Assembly: GCA_027066315.1 (NCBI GenBank)
Contig: JAMONZ010000048.1
Span: 1-40,429, forward strand
Direction: 5' to 3'
Source: Hyphomicrobiales bacterium
Lineage (GTDB): Bacteria; Pseudomonadota; Alphaproteobacteria; Rhizobiales; Devosiaceae
Length of the DNA stretch: 40,429 bases
Below the pieces are notes generated by a model, which had not been told where the DNA came from, searched no databases, and saw nothing but the letters and a program-made list of their open reading frames with translations. Position 1 is the stretch's first letter. The number at the start of each line of letters is the position of its first letter. Position numbers and translations under genes: made by a program. Shown here one piece after another: positions 6,977 to 14,386 of this stretch.

Positions 6977-8128
6977 ATGAAATATAAACTTAGTAATGCA
7001 GAATTGGCTATTCTTGGACTTGTTAGCGAAGCACCAAGGCATGGGTATGAAATTGAAAAATTGATAAAAGAGCGTGGAATGCGTGAGTGGACGGATATTG
7101 CTTTTTCTTCCATTTATTATCTTTTAAAGCGGTTAGAAAAAGCAGGGCTTATTACACCAATTATTCTTGATCTTGAGGCAGAAAATGGCAAAGAACGTAA
7201 GGCTTATTATGTAACAAGTGAGGGTGGGAAACTGCTTTTTGATGGTGTGCTAAATTCACTTGCAACGCTTGCGCCACAAACTAACCCCATGATGCTTGGG
7301 CTTGCTAATTGGGCAATGTTTGAAAATGGGGAAGGGCTGGCGGCACTCACTAAAAGAAGCGAGGCAGTTAAGGCTGAAATTGCACGATTAACAGAAAAAG
7401 CCAAACAGCCAGAAGCACCTGATTTTGTTCATAGCATGTTTGAATATGCGATTATGCAGATGAAAAGTGAAAGAAAATGGATTTCAAAAACTATTAAAAA
7501 GCTAGGAGAGAATGAAATGAAAAAAGAAGATTTAAAAAAACAGCTAAAAGAGTTTTACCAACCAACCCACAAAGAATTTAGCATTGTTGATGTGCCAAAA
7601 ATGCCTTTTGTGATGATTGACGGGCAAGGTTCGCCAGATAAGAAGGTTTATCAAGAGGCGGTCACTTGGCTTTATTCAGTTGTTTATCCAATAAAATTTA
7701 TGGCTAAAGAAAGATATGGCAAAGATTTTGTTGCTCCACCCCTTGAGGGGCTGTGGTGGGCAGATGATATGAGTGATTTTGTTTCTGGCAACAAGGATAA
7801 TTGGAAATGGCGAATGATGATTGCTTTGCCAACTTGGGCAGATGATGAATTGTTTGAAGATGCAGTTACAAAGGCTAAGAAGAAATTAGGTGAGTGTCCA
7901 AAAACACTGCGCAAAGAGTGGTTTGATGAGGGAAAAAGCGTGCAGATTATGCATATTGGACCTTATAGCGAAGAAGGGCCGGTGATTGCCAAAATGCACG
8001 AAGAATTTATTCCGCAAAATGGGTTAGTTGAAAATGGTCATCATCATGAAATATATCTAAATGATCCACGCAGGACAGCTCCAGAGAAGTTAAAAACTGT
8101 AATAAGGCAACCAGTCAAAAAACTATAA
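6977..8128 (+). CDS. PadR-type regulator fused to a GyrI-like effector-binding domain
   Basis: A 383-residue two-domain regulator. Residues about 8-85 form a PadR winged helix (ILGLV-x5-HGYEI, then SSIYYLLKRLEKAGLI). A helical PadR C-terminal segment follows to about 175, and residues about 200-383 are a GyrI-like small-molecule-binding domain with the PPLEGLWW motif typical of the YdhM/SbmC-like branch. In many genomes these are two adjacent genes. Here they are one frame, yet AGGAGAG (7504-7510) precedes an in-frame ATG at 7517 (residue 181) by 6 bases, exactly at the domain border, so a separate GyrI-like protein could also be made. No Shine-Dalgarno precedes 6977. The likely role is repression relieved by an amphipathic ligand; the ligand is unknown. 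Confidence 0.88.
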   Translation: MKYKLSNAELAILGLVSEAPRHGYEIEKLIKERGMREWTDIAFSSIYYLLKRLEKAGLITPIILDLEAENGKERKAYYVTSEGGKLLFDGVLNSLATLAPQTNPMMLGLANWAMFENGEGLAALTKRSEAVKAEIARLTEKAKQPEAPDFVHSMFEYAIMQMKSERKWISKTIKKLGENEMKKEDLKKQLKEFYQPTHKEFSIVDVPKMPFVMIDGQGSPDKKVYQEAVTWLYSVVYPIKFMAKERYGKDFVAPPLEGLWWADDMSDFVSGNKDNWKWRMMIALPTWADDELFEDAVTKAKKKLGECPKTLRKEWFDEGKSVQIMHIGPYSEEGPVIAKMHEEFIPQNGLVENGHHHEIYLNDPRRTAPEKLKTVIRQPVKKL

Positions 8129-8224
8129 GTAAGTAAAAATCATCTAGGCTTGACCATATAGCCACTTAAGTAGCAATATGTTGATGTAATTTATTGATTC
8201 AACTATTTTTTGATTGGGGGTAAA

Positions 8225-8689
8225 GTGAATCTTTTAAATAAAATTGCATTTGTTATTTTTGCTTTTATTGTTATTTCCGCTTGTCAGCCTCGCCAGCCAG
8301 AAACAGCAATTGCTTCTTTTGTTCAACAAAACAACATGAATGAGGTAAGTGAGTATCTTGCTAAAAATGGTGATGCAAATGCTCGCTCTCGTTTTAAAGA
8401 GCCATTGTTATATCTTGCAGCTGGCCGCCAAGGAGGAGTAGGCGTAACAAGATTGCTTATTCAGGCAGGGGCAGATGTTAATGCGATGGGAAGTAGTGGA
8501 ATTACTATTCTTAGCACTGCTGCTAGTTGGTGCAATGTTGAAGAGATTAAGCTGCTAATTGATGCTGGAGCAGATGTTAATCTTGCAGGAAAAAATAAAA
8601 AAACTCCTCTTGAATCTATTTGTCAAACCCCTAAAAAACGTCGTGAACTAACTATTGATATTCTTCTTAGGTCTGGTGCGACTAGGTAA
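8225..8689 (+). CDS. Ankyrin-repeat lipoprotein
   Basis: A 154-residue protein with a lipoprotein signal: a hydrophobic stretch ending in VISAC, so the Cys near residue 20 would be lipid-modified. GTG 8225 is preferred to TTG 8210 because a GGGGG lies 4 bases before it. The mature part holds about three ankyrin repeats, two with the typical LLI-x-AGADVN ending. It probably mediates protein contacts in the periplasm from a membrane anchor; no partner is evident. The stop is 6 bp before the TauE-family gene, so the two are likely cotranscribed. A 96-bp spacer separates it from the PadR fusion gene. Confidence 0.85.
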   Translation: MNLLNKIAFVIFAFIVISACQPRQPETAIASFVQQNNMNEVSEYLAKNGDANARSRFKEPLLYLAAGRQGGVGVTRLLIQAGADVNAMGSSGITILSTAASWCNVEEIKLLIDAGADVNLAGKNKKTPLESICQTPKKRRELTIDILLRSGATR

Positions 8690-8695
8690 TCTATT

Positions 8696-9520
8696 ATGAG
8701 CATGTTGATTGAGTTATTGCCCTTGATACTTGGGCTTATTGCGGCTGGTGTGCTTGGCGGGTTGATTGCAGGTTTGCTTGGTGTAGGCGGGGGGATTGTG
8801 CTTGTGCCTGCAATGGCACTGGCGTTTGAATTTTTAGGTTTTAACCCTGATATTTATCATCATGTAGCGGTTGGTACATCTTTGGCGATAATTATTGCAA
8901 CTGGCACAACAAGTGCCTTGGCTCATCAAAAGCACAATGCGGTTATGTTTGATGTGGTAAAAATTTGGGCACCATTTATCATGTCAGCCTCTTTGCTTGG
9001 AGGCATCACGGCGGGAATGTTTTCTGGTGATATTTTGCGGGTAATATTTGGGGTTGTTGCATTTTTTATTGCACTAAATATTATTCTTCCAGTTCAAAAA
9101 AAGTTGATGGCTCGGCTTGCTGGCTCAGCCACTGCACATAGACTTAGTGCATTTATTATTGGCTATATTTCTGCCCTTATGGGGATTGGTGGTGGATCGT
9201 TAAGTGTGCCAACCCTATCTGCATTTGGTCATTCAATTCACAAGTCAGTAGGCACAGGAGCAGTGCTTGGGGTGTTAATCGCTATTCCGGGGGCGATTGG
9301 TTTCATTATATCAGGTTGGGGCGTTGCTGGGCGGCCAAATTATAGCTTTGGATATGTAAACCTGCCTGCTCTGGTGTTAATTGGTGTGGTTGCAAGTGCT
9401 TTTGCTCCCATGGGTGCGGCACTTGCGCACAGGCTTGTTGCAAAAAAGTTAAAGTTGGTTTTTGCAATATTTTTGCTGGCAGTTGGCACTCGCATGATAA
9501 TTCAGGCCTTTTGGGGTTAG
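8696..9520 (+). CDS. TauE/SafE (DUF81) family membrane permease
   Basis: A 274-residue inner-membrane protein of the TauE/SafE family, whose members move sulfite, sulfonates or other organosulfur anions. The two related halves are visible: the first with GLLGVGGGIVLVP near residues 28-40, the second with ALMGIGGGSLSVPTL near the middle. About eight helices are predicted. The length is normal for the family. The substrate cannot be told from sequence, and no sulfur-metabolism gene is nearby. It follows the ankyrin lipoprotein gene by 6 bp and is convergent with the SIMPL gene across a repeat-rich spacer. Confidence 0.88.
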   Translation: MSMLIELLPLILGLIAAGVLGGLIAGLLGVGGGIVLVPAMALAFEFLGFNPDIYHHVAVGTSLAIIIATGTTSALAHQKHNAVMFDVVKIWAPFIMSASLLGGITAGMFSGDILRVIFGVVAFFIALNIILPVQKKLMARLAGSATAHRLSAFIIGYISALMGIGGGSLSVPTLSAFGHSIHKSVGTGAVLGVLIAIPGAIGFIISGWGVAGRPNYSFGYVNLPALVLIGVVASAFAPMGAALAHRLVAKKLKLVFAIFLLAVGTRMIIQAFWG

Positions 9521-9607
9521 TTTTGTTATCACTCGTAGTTTGACAGGCTCAAGGTGAGGGAGCAGATTGCTAAGTAGCGATAGTTATCGAACTGCGAAGC
9601 ATCTTAG

Positions 9608-9687
9608 ACCCTTCGGCTTTGCTCAGGGTGACAAAGTGGGGTGTTGTTAGGGTGATAAAGTGGGTGTTGTTAGGGTGACAAGGTAGG
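9608..9687. repeat. Intergenic repeat with short tandem units
   Basis: A copy of the dispersed ACCCTTCGGCTTTGCTCAGG repeat begins at 9608. It runs into a tandem array of about 23-24 bp units starting AGGGTGACAAAG at 9625, 9649 and 9672 (the last partial). It fills the spacer between two convergent genes; related copies lie near 14183, 20962 and 32354. Confidence 0.7.
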
Positions 9688-9747
9688 TTACTTGTGGTGC
9701 AAGTTAGGCTACGCTCATCGTAGCAAAATGTTGCTTAAGGGGCTGAT

Positions 9748-10485
9748 TTATTGCTCTAGCTCCCACTGGACAAAAACATTTGAACGAAAAGTCAATTCAC
9801 CTGAAAGCATAGGGGTTGGAGCAGATTCAGCAGCCATATTTCTAGCCATTAGCATATCGACTTGTGGTTGTGTAGGATAGCTAGAATTTTCAGAAATTAG
9901 GCGAATTTTGCCCAAAGAAACATTTGCTGTTTTTGCATATAATTGGGCTTTTTCAATTGCATTTGCCATGGCGTTTTTGCGCGCTTGAATTAATAACTCG
10001 CTTGTATCTTCAATGGCAAAAGAAACAGAATTGATAGAGTTTGAGCCAACGCTAACCGCTTGGTCGATAATATTACCCAAAATATCTAAGTTTCGCACCA
10101 CTATTGTGACTGAATTGCTCACACGATAGTTAGCAATTTTTGGCGGCTCATTATTTGAGCTATTATTATAAGCATATTGGGGGGAAATAGAAAAATTTGA
10201 GGTTTGAATATCACGTTTTTCAATGCCAGCATTTTCTAACACAGCAATTAATTCATTCATTGCTTTTGAATTATCGTGAAGTGCTAATTTTGCAGTTTTT
10301 TTGATGCTGATAACACCAGAAGTAATATATGCCATATCAGGCGTTGCAGTAATTTCGCCCGTACCAGAAATGGAGATAATTCCGATCTGCTCGAACGAAG
10401 TTGGAGGAATAATTGGGGCTATAGTTTGCGCCATGCTTGGAGCAGAAATAAATATTGAGATGATGACTAATAAAAAAAGACGCAT
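9748..10485 (-). CDS. SIMPL-domain (DUF541) periplasmic protein
   Basis: A 245-residue exported protein. ATG 10485 is chosen because GGAG lies 6 bases upstream and a signal peptide follows (hydrophobic core, SMAQ cleavage near residue 20); the in-frame TTG 12 bases earlier is less likely. The mature part matches the SIMPL/DUF541 family: the opening I-x-VSGTGE-x3-PD motif appears as ISISGTGEITATPDMA, followed by the YxVSNSVTIVVRNLD strand and the ARKxAMANAxEKAQLYA helix. These proteins are periplasmic or outer-membrane associated and their biochemical role is unsettled; an E. coli member (YggE) is linked to oxidative stress. The next minus-strand gene upstream is a cytochrome c, 90 bp away. 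Confidence 0.9.
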   Translation of the reverse strand: MRLFLLVIISIFISAPSMAQTIAPIIPPTSFEQIGIISISGTGEITATPDMAYITSGVISIKKTAKLALHDNSKAMNELIAVLENAGIEKRDIQTSNFSISPQYAYNNSSNNEPPKIANYRVSNSVTIVVRNLDILGNIIDQAVSVGSNSINSVSFAIEDTSELLIQARKNAMANAIEKAQLYAKTANVSLGKIRLISENSSYPTQPQVDMLMARNMAAESAPTPMLSGELTFRSNVFVQWELEQ

Positions 10486-10575
10486 TGTTCGCTCCAAATT
10501 TTTTAAAAAAATAAATCTGAAGCCTCAATGCGTCTAAATTGCGGCAAATATGCCCAATTGATAAATCAGCAAAAA

Positions 10576-11043
10576 CTAGTCGCTTTTTTTGTCGCTATCG
10601 TCATTGTCGCTATCGTCTTTATCTGAATCGTCTTCGTCACCTTCGCCGTCTTCTTCAACATAATCAGGTGAAAAAGTAAGCAAATATGCTTCAACATTTT
10701 TAATGTCGTCTTCTTTTTTCAGGCCAGCAAAAGCCATTTTGTTTTTTGGAATAGCTTTTCTTGGATCAGCTAAATATTCTTCAAAACTTTCAGGTGTCCA
10801 AACCCAACCCTCAGCACCAACTGCTACCATGGCTTTAGAATATTTAAAGCCTTCAAGTGTGCCAGCTGCACGACCATAAAGACCATCAAGAGATGGGCCA
10901 GATTTCTTTTTTGTGTCGCCATCAATCGTGTGGCAAGCTACACATTTTTTGAAAACTTTTTTACCTTTCTCAACATCGCCAGAAGCGAGCGTAGGAGAGG
11001 CAATTAAAGAAGCCACAAGTGCGGCAGATAGTAATTTATTCAT
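10576..11043 (-). CDS. Class I cytochrome c (c2-like) with an acidic C-terminal tail
   Basis: A 155-residue periplasmic electron carrier. A signal peptide (cleavage near LASG, residue 20) is followed by a single heme motif CVACH (Cys34, Cys37, His38) and a probable axial Met103 in KNKMAF. The spacing and the GPxLxGLYGRxAG motif fit the small c2/c-550 cytochromes that shuttle electrons between the bc1 complex and an oxidase or reductase. The unusual feature is a tail from about residue 129 to the end made almost only of Asp, Glu, Ser and Lys, encoded by an imperfect 9-15 bp repeat. The tail is outside the normal cytochrome fold and may affect docking to basic partners. Confidence 0.9.
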   Translation of the reverse strand: MNKLLSAALVASLIASPTLASGDVEKGKKVFKKCVACHTIDGDTKKKSGPSLDGLYGRAAGTLEGFKYSKAMVAVGAEGWVWTPESFEEYLADPRKAIPKNKMAFAGLKKEDDIKNVEAYLLTFSPDYVEEDGEGDEDDSDKDDSDNDDSDKKSD

Positions 11044-11241
11044 AATGATTTCAACCTTTAGTAGTTGTTATAAGAATATTCATCGATGACCAGACTTTGT
11101 ATCAACCCTTGAGCCGACCCATGTCAATGGTTTGTCACTAAATAGCTGATCACTTTTAAGATATGATTTATGTCATTATATGTATTTTTTTGGATAAATA
11201 GTGAATATCTTAAAAAAAACACCTAAAAAGTGATTTTTTTA

Positions 11242-11269
11242 TTGATTGAACTGCTTTCTTTGCTATGAG
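11242..11269 (+). promoter_or_regulatory. Candidate promoter of the tRNA gene
   Basis: TTGATT (11242-11247), a 16-bp spacer and TATGAG (11264-11269) precede the tRNA by 44 bp. The GC-rich CAGGGGC just after the -10 resembles a stringent-type discriminator, common at stable-RNA promoters. By eye only. Confidence 0.45.
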
Positions 11270-11313
11270 CAGGGGCTACTTTATTTTGATGATGACATAT
11301 AACACATCTAAAT

Positions 11314-11390
11314 GGGCCTGTAGCTCAGTTGGTTAGAGCCGACCGCTCATAACGGTCTGGTCGTAGGTTCGAGTCCTACCGGGCCCACCA
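11314..11390 (+). tRNA. tRNA with CAU anticodon (Ile2 or elongator Met)
   Basis: A 77-nt cloverleaf with encoded CCA. Acceptor GGGCCTG pairs with CGGGCCC; the D arm is GCTC/GAGC; the anticodon stem GACCG/CGGTC encloses the loop CTCATAA (anticodon CAU); the T arm is GTAGG/CCTAC with TTCGAGT. It is not an initiator (no C1-A72 mismatch, no three GC pairs in the anticodon stem). The variable region TGGTC and overall sequence resemble the lysidine-modified tRNA-Ile2 more than elongator tRNA-Met, but this cannot be settled by eye. Its 3' half is copied at 11446-11489. Confidence 0.95.
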
Positions 11391-11445
11391 TTCCTTTTTA
11401 ACTTATGAGTTGATCGAGTTTTTCTGTCTCACGCCGACGGGCTGG

Positions 11446-11489
11446 TCATAACACTCTGGTCGTAGGTTCGAGTCCTACCGGGCCCACCA
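11446..11489 (+). pseudogene. Partial copy of the tRNA 3' half
   Basis: From 11455 through the CCA at 11489 the sequence is identical to 11356-11390 of the tRNA, offset by 99 bp. Just upstream TCATAAC is also kept, with two changes after it. The acceptor 5' strand, D arm and anticodon 5' strand are absent, so it cannot fold as a tRNA. Confidence 0.85.
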
Positions 11490-11678
11490 TTTTCCTTTTT
11501 TGCATATCTTACAAACATTTCACAAATATAGAATGATCTAAAATGGTTGTTGGAATTTTAGCTTCCAGATGATATATATTGCTATTCATTAGTAATATGA
11601 CAATTAGCTGATAAAGGTGTTTTATTGGTCTAGCTGGCATTATTGCAGCTTTTGCCTTGTAACAATTTTGAAAATTAA

Positions 11679-12809
11679 ATGAAACAAACTGATAATAAAC
11701 TAATAAAAAAACTAAAAATATGGGACTTGCCAACTAGGTTTTATCATTGGCTTCAGCTTGTGCTTGTTTTTGCTGGTTTATTGAGCGGGTTTTTTGCGCC
11801 TGAATGGTGGCTTAACATTCATGTATGGCTTGGCTATGCGCTAGTTGCTCTACTTGTTTTTCGTATTTCATGGGGTTTCTTTGGGCCACAATATAGCCGT
11901 TTCTCTAGTTTTATTTTTACCCCCTCTATTTTAATTGCGCATATTAAAGGCATAAAAGAGGGTAAGCCTTTGCATTTTTTTGGGCACAACCCACTTGGAG
12001 CTTTAATGGTCTTTGGTTTAATCGCTGTAATGGTTGGTATTATTTTAAGCGGTTTGATAAATTTTGGTGGAGTTGAAAATCAAGGTGTACTGGCTGGTTT
12101 TGTTGATTATGCAACTGGTGACAAAGCTGGTAAAATCCATCTATTTTTAGCTTATGCGCTAATGGGTATGATTATTCTACATATAATAGGTGTGGTTGTT
12201 GAGAGTAAAATAAGCAAAATATCTTTAACTAAAGCAATGATTGATGGTGATAAACCTCTTGAGGAGGGGCAGGAAAAACCAACACTTCAACCGCTTCAAA
12301 CGAAAGCGGCTGTTTTTACCATTATTGTTTTTGGTATTGTTTTGGTTGGTGGAGCAGTTATTTTAAGTAAAAAACCAGCCTCTGGATTTATTTTGATGCC
12401 TCTTAATGAAGCATATCAAAGCGAATGTTCTGATTGCCATATAGTTTATCACCCAAGTTTATTGCCTAAAAAATCTTGGAGCTTAATGATGAATGATTTA
12501 GAAGATCATTTTGGAGAAGATGCCAGTTTAGACGATGAAACACGCAATGAAATTGCTGGTTATTTAAGTCGGTATTCGGCTGAGAATTGGGATAGCGAGG
12601 CGGCAAATAACTTTATAACAGTTAATGAGAAAAAACCCTTTCAAATTAGTGCAACGCCATATTGGGAAATGCGGCACAAAAATATTGATAAAGAGATATT
12701 TAATATTAAAAAAATCAACTCAATTTCAAATTGTGAAGCATGCCATAGCGATGCGAAAGCGGGGCAATTTTTTGATGAGAATATAAGAATACCAAACAAA
12801 CAAAATTAA
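11679..12809 (+). CDS. Cytochrome b561-like membrane protein fused to a diheme cytochrome c
   Basis: A 376-residue redox fusion. Residues about 15-180 are a cytochrome b of the Ni/Fe-hydrogenase/b561 type with four helices and candidate heme-ligand histidines at 23, 48, 154 and 168. A fifth helix (about 211-229) leads to a periplasmic diheme cytochrome c (DHC) domain with CSDCH (250-254) and CEACH (352-356). That domain is a paralogue of the separate gene at 13285: both carry LPKxSW and HFGEDASLDDE. The known SHP clusters of Rhodobacter and Shewanella contain cytochrome b, DHC and SHP, so this protein probably passes electrons from quinol to DHC and SHP. First gene of a three-gene operon. Confidence 0.9.
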   Translation: MKQTDNKLIKKLKIWDLPTRFYHWLQLVLVFAGLLSGFFAPEWWLNIHVWLGYALVALLVFRISWGFFGPQYSRFSSFIFTPSILIAHIKGIKEGKPLHFFGHNPLGALMVFGLIAVMVGIILSGLINFGGVENQGVLAGFVDYATGDKAGKIHLFLAYALMGMIILHIIGVVVESKISKISLTKAMIDGDKPLEEGQEKPTLQPLQTKAAVFTIIVFGIVLVGGAVILSKKPASGFILMPLNEAYQSECSDCHIVYHPSLLPKKSWSLMMNDLEDHFGEDASLDDETRNEIAGYLSRYSAENWDSEAANNFITVNEKKPFQISATPYWEMRHKNIDKEIFNIKKINSISNCEACHSDAKAGQFFDENIRIPNKQN

Positions 12810-12836
12810 CAAAGAACAAAATGAAAAGGAAGAAAT

Positions 12837-13250
12837 ATGTATAAAAATTTATTGTTAGTCGGAGTATTATCTAGCTTTCTAATAACAGGAGTAAATGCCG
12901 CCCCGCGTGATGATATTATGGCTCAGTTTGCTACGCTTGCAAAAGCAAGTGATGCAAGTTTTATTGCTTTTGATGCAGAGCGAGGAAAAAATTTATTTTC
13001 AACAAATTTTGGCAAAGGCAAACCAGAAACTCCAGCCTGTACTTCTTGCCATTCATCTTCGCCAACAAATATTGGTGAAACAAGGGCAGGTAAGGCAATT
13101 GACCCATTAGCAATTTCAAAAACTCCAGATAGATATAGTGACCCTAAAAAGGTAGAGAAATGGTTTCGACGTAACTGTAAGTCAGTGCTGGGACGTGAAT
13201 GCACACCAGTAGAAAAAGGTGATTTTATTACCTATATGATTTCACAATAA
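12837..13250 (+). CDS. shp: SHP-type monoheme cytochrome c (DUF1924)
   Basis: A 137-residue exported cytochrome like sphaeroides heme protein (SHP), an oxygen- and nitric-oxide-binding cytochrome with an unusual Asn axial ligand. The signal peptide ends near residue 21 (VNAA). The heme motif is CTSCH (68-72). The conserved RRNC segment gives Asn113 as the likely sixth ligand, and Cys114 and Cys122 could form the disulfide seen in this family. AGGAAG precedes the ATG by 4-5 bases. It lies between a cytochrome b-DHC fusion and a free DHC, the expected partners that reduce it. Its physiological role is not settled in the family. Confidence 0.88.
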   Translation: MYKNLLLVGVLSSFLITGVNAAPRDDIMAQFATLAKASDASFIAFDAERGKNLFSTNFGKGKPETPACTSCHSSSPTNIGETRAGKAIDPLAISKTPDRYSDPKKVEKWFRRNCKSVLGRECTPVEKGDFITYMISQ

Positions 13251-13284
13251 ATTTTTATAATTAAGCTCTTAAAGGGAGAAAAAA

Positions 13285-13737
13285 ATGAACTATAAGAAAC
13301 TTATTATTTCAGCATTTGTTTTACCAATGTTGGCAATGCCTTTTGTTGCTAATGCAGATGATGATAATGTGCCGCCAATTAAAGATGCATTAGTGCTTGA
13401 AGAATGTGGCGCATGCCATCTTGCTTTTCAACCTGCATTTTTGCCAAAAGCATCATGGCAAAAAATGATGGGGGATCTTGAAAATCACTTTGGTGAAGAT
13501 GCCAGCCTTGATGATGAAAGTGTAAAAATAATTGAGGCGTATTTAGTTGCTAATGCTAGTCGCAAAAATTTCAAGGGTGATGGCGCACCACAACGCATAA
13601 CTGAATTGCGCTGGTTCACCCATGAGCATAGCGAGCGCGAAGCAAAAAATATGATGAAGAAGAAAAATGTAAATTCATTTGTAGAGTGTGCGGCATGTCA
13701 CATAGATGCAGACAAAGGAATTTATGACGACGACTAA
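13285..13737 (+). CDS. Diheme cytochrome c (DHC)
   Basis: A 150-residue exported diheme cytochrome. The signal peptide (cleavage near NAD, residue 24) is followed by CGACH (41-45) and CAACH (135-139) and by the family motifs FLPKASW and HFGEDASLDDE. His113 in WFTHEH is a candidate distal ligand. In SHP systems DHC is the direct electron donor to SHP. A second DHC domain is fused to the cytochrome b two genes upstream, so this operon has duplicated the module. GGGAG precedes the start. It ends 13 bp from the convergent DUF779 gene; the acidic DDD end is normal for a soluble domain. Confidence 0.9.
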   Translation: MNYKKLIISAFVLPMLAMPFVANADDDNVPPIKDALVLEECGACHLAFQPAFLPKASWQKMMGDLENHFGEDASLDDESVKIIEAYLVANASRKNFKGDGAPQRITELRWFTHEHSEREAKNMMKKKNVNSFVECAACHIDADKGIYDDD

Positions 13738-13750
13738 ACAATAGCAGAGT

Positions 13751-14110
13751 TTAAACTTTGCAAATTTCAGAGCGGGCGATAAATCTTTTGCCCGTTCCAT
13801 TATCCAGTGAAAACATGCCGCCATTCCCATCTATGGCATCAATTGTTAAAATGGGATATTTCCATGCTTCATATTGATCTGCATTGATATAAAATTCCAT
13901 GCCACCAATTTCACCAAGTAAAATATCGCTATCGCCCAAAAATAACTCGCCCTTAGCATAACACATTGGTGCAGAGCCATCGCAACAGCCGCCCGATAGA
14001 TGAAACATTAATTCACCATGAGTAGCTGCAAGATGTTTTATAAGCGCAAGGGCGGCATCGGTTGCTGTTACTTTTTCTTGTTGAGGGGGTGAGGTTTCTT
14101 GGTTCATCAT
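13751..14110 (-). CDS. DUF779 protein, partner of aldehyde dehydrogenase
   Basis: A 119-residue small cytoplasmic protein. The family signature is clear: HLSGGCCDGSAPMC in the middle, with two adjacent cysteines and a third five residues on, then an FYIN strand. DUF779 genes regularly sit beside acetaldehyde dehydrogenases of the ExaC/AldB type, as here, and the cysteines suggest a metal or redox site; the function is not established. Two candidate ATGs overlap at 14110 and 14107 without a clear ribosome binding site. It is downstream of the dehydrogenase on the same strand, separated by 276 bp filled with dispersed repeat sequence, which is unusually wide for the pair. Confidence 0.85.
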   Translation of the reverse strand: MMNQETSPPQQEKVTATDAALALIKHLAATHGELMFHLSGGCCDGSAPMCYAKGELFLGDSDILLGEIGGMEFYINADQYEAWKYPILTIDAIDGNGGMFSLDNGTGKRFIARSEICKV

Positions 14111-14182
14111 ATTTTCTACTTTAGTTTGAGGCTGTTTATTATGCTAAGTAAGTTTGTCAAACTGTGTTTTTCTCTTTGTTCT

Positions 14183-14265
14183 AACTTGTCACCCTGAGCT
14201 TAAACTTGTCACCCTGAGCGAAGTCGAAGGGTCTTAGATTCTTCAGCTTTGCTTCAGAATGACAA
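14183..14265. repeat. Dispersed intergenic repeat, duplicated start
   Basis: AACTTGTCACCCTGAGC occurs at 14183-14199 and again at 14203-14219, followed by GAAGTCGAAGGGTCTTAGA and an imperfect inverted part to about 14265. It is the complement of the CCCTTCG...CTCAGGGTGACA element seen elsewhere in the window. It lies between aldehyde dehydrogenase and DUF779; I see no gene in 14111-14386. Confidence 0.65.
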
Positions 14266-14386
14266 TGCAGAGAAATAAGGCAAAATGAGGGACTATAACT
14301 AAACTCAAACAAAGGACTTCATGTCCTTACCTGCATGATATGCTTGCCACCCTCTCCCGCAAGGGAAGAGGGAAGCAAGTTATAAA

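Noticed and set aside
9692-9880. A 62-codon plus-strand ORF overlapping the SIMPL gene end
   Set aside because: Mostly antisense to the SIMPL coding region, with no ribosome binding site and no recognisable sequence.
11149-11234. Imperfect long inverted repeat (ATCACTTTTAAGATAT and complements) upstream of the tRNA
   Set aside because: The right arm is split by an AAAACACCT insertion and the region is very AT-rich; pairing may be chance.
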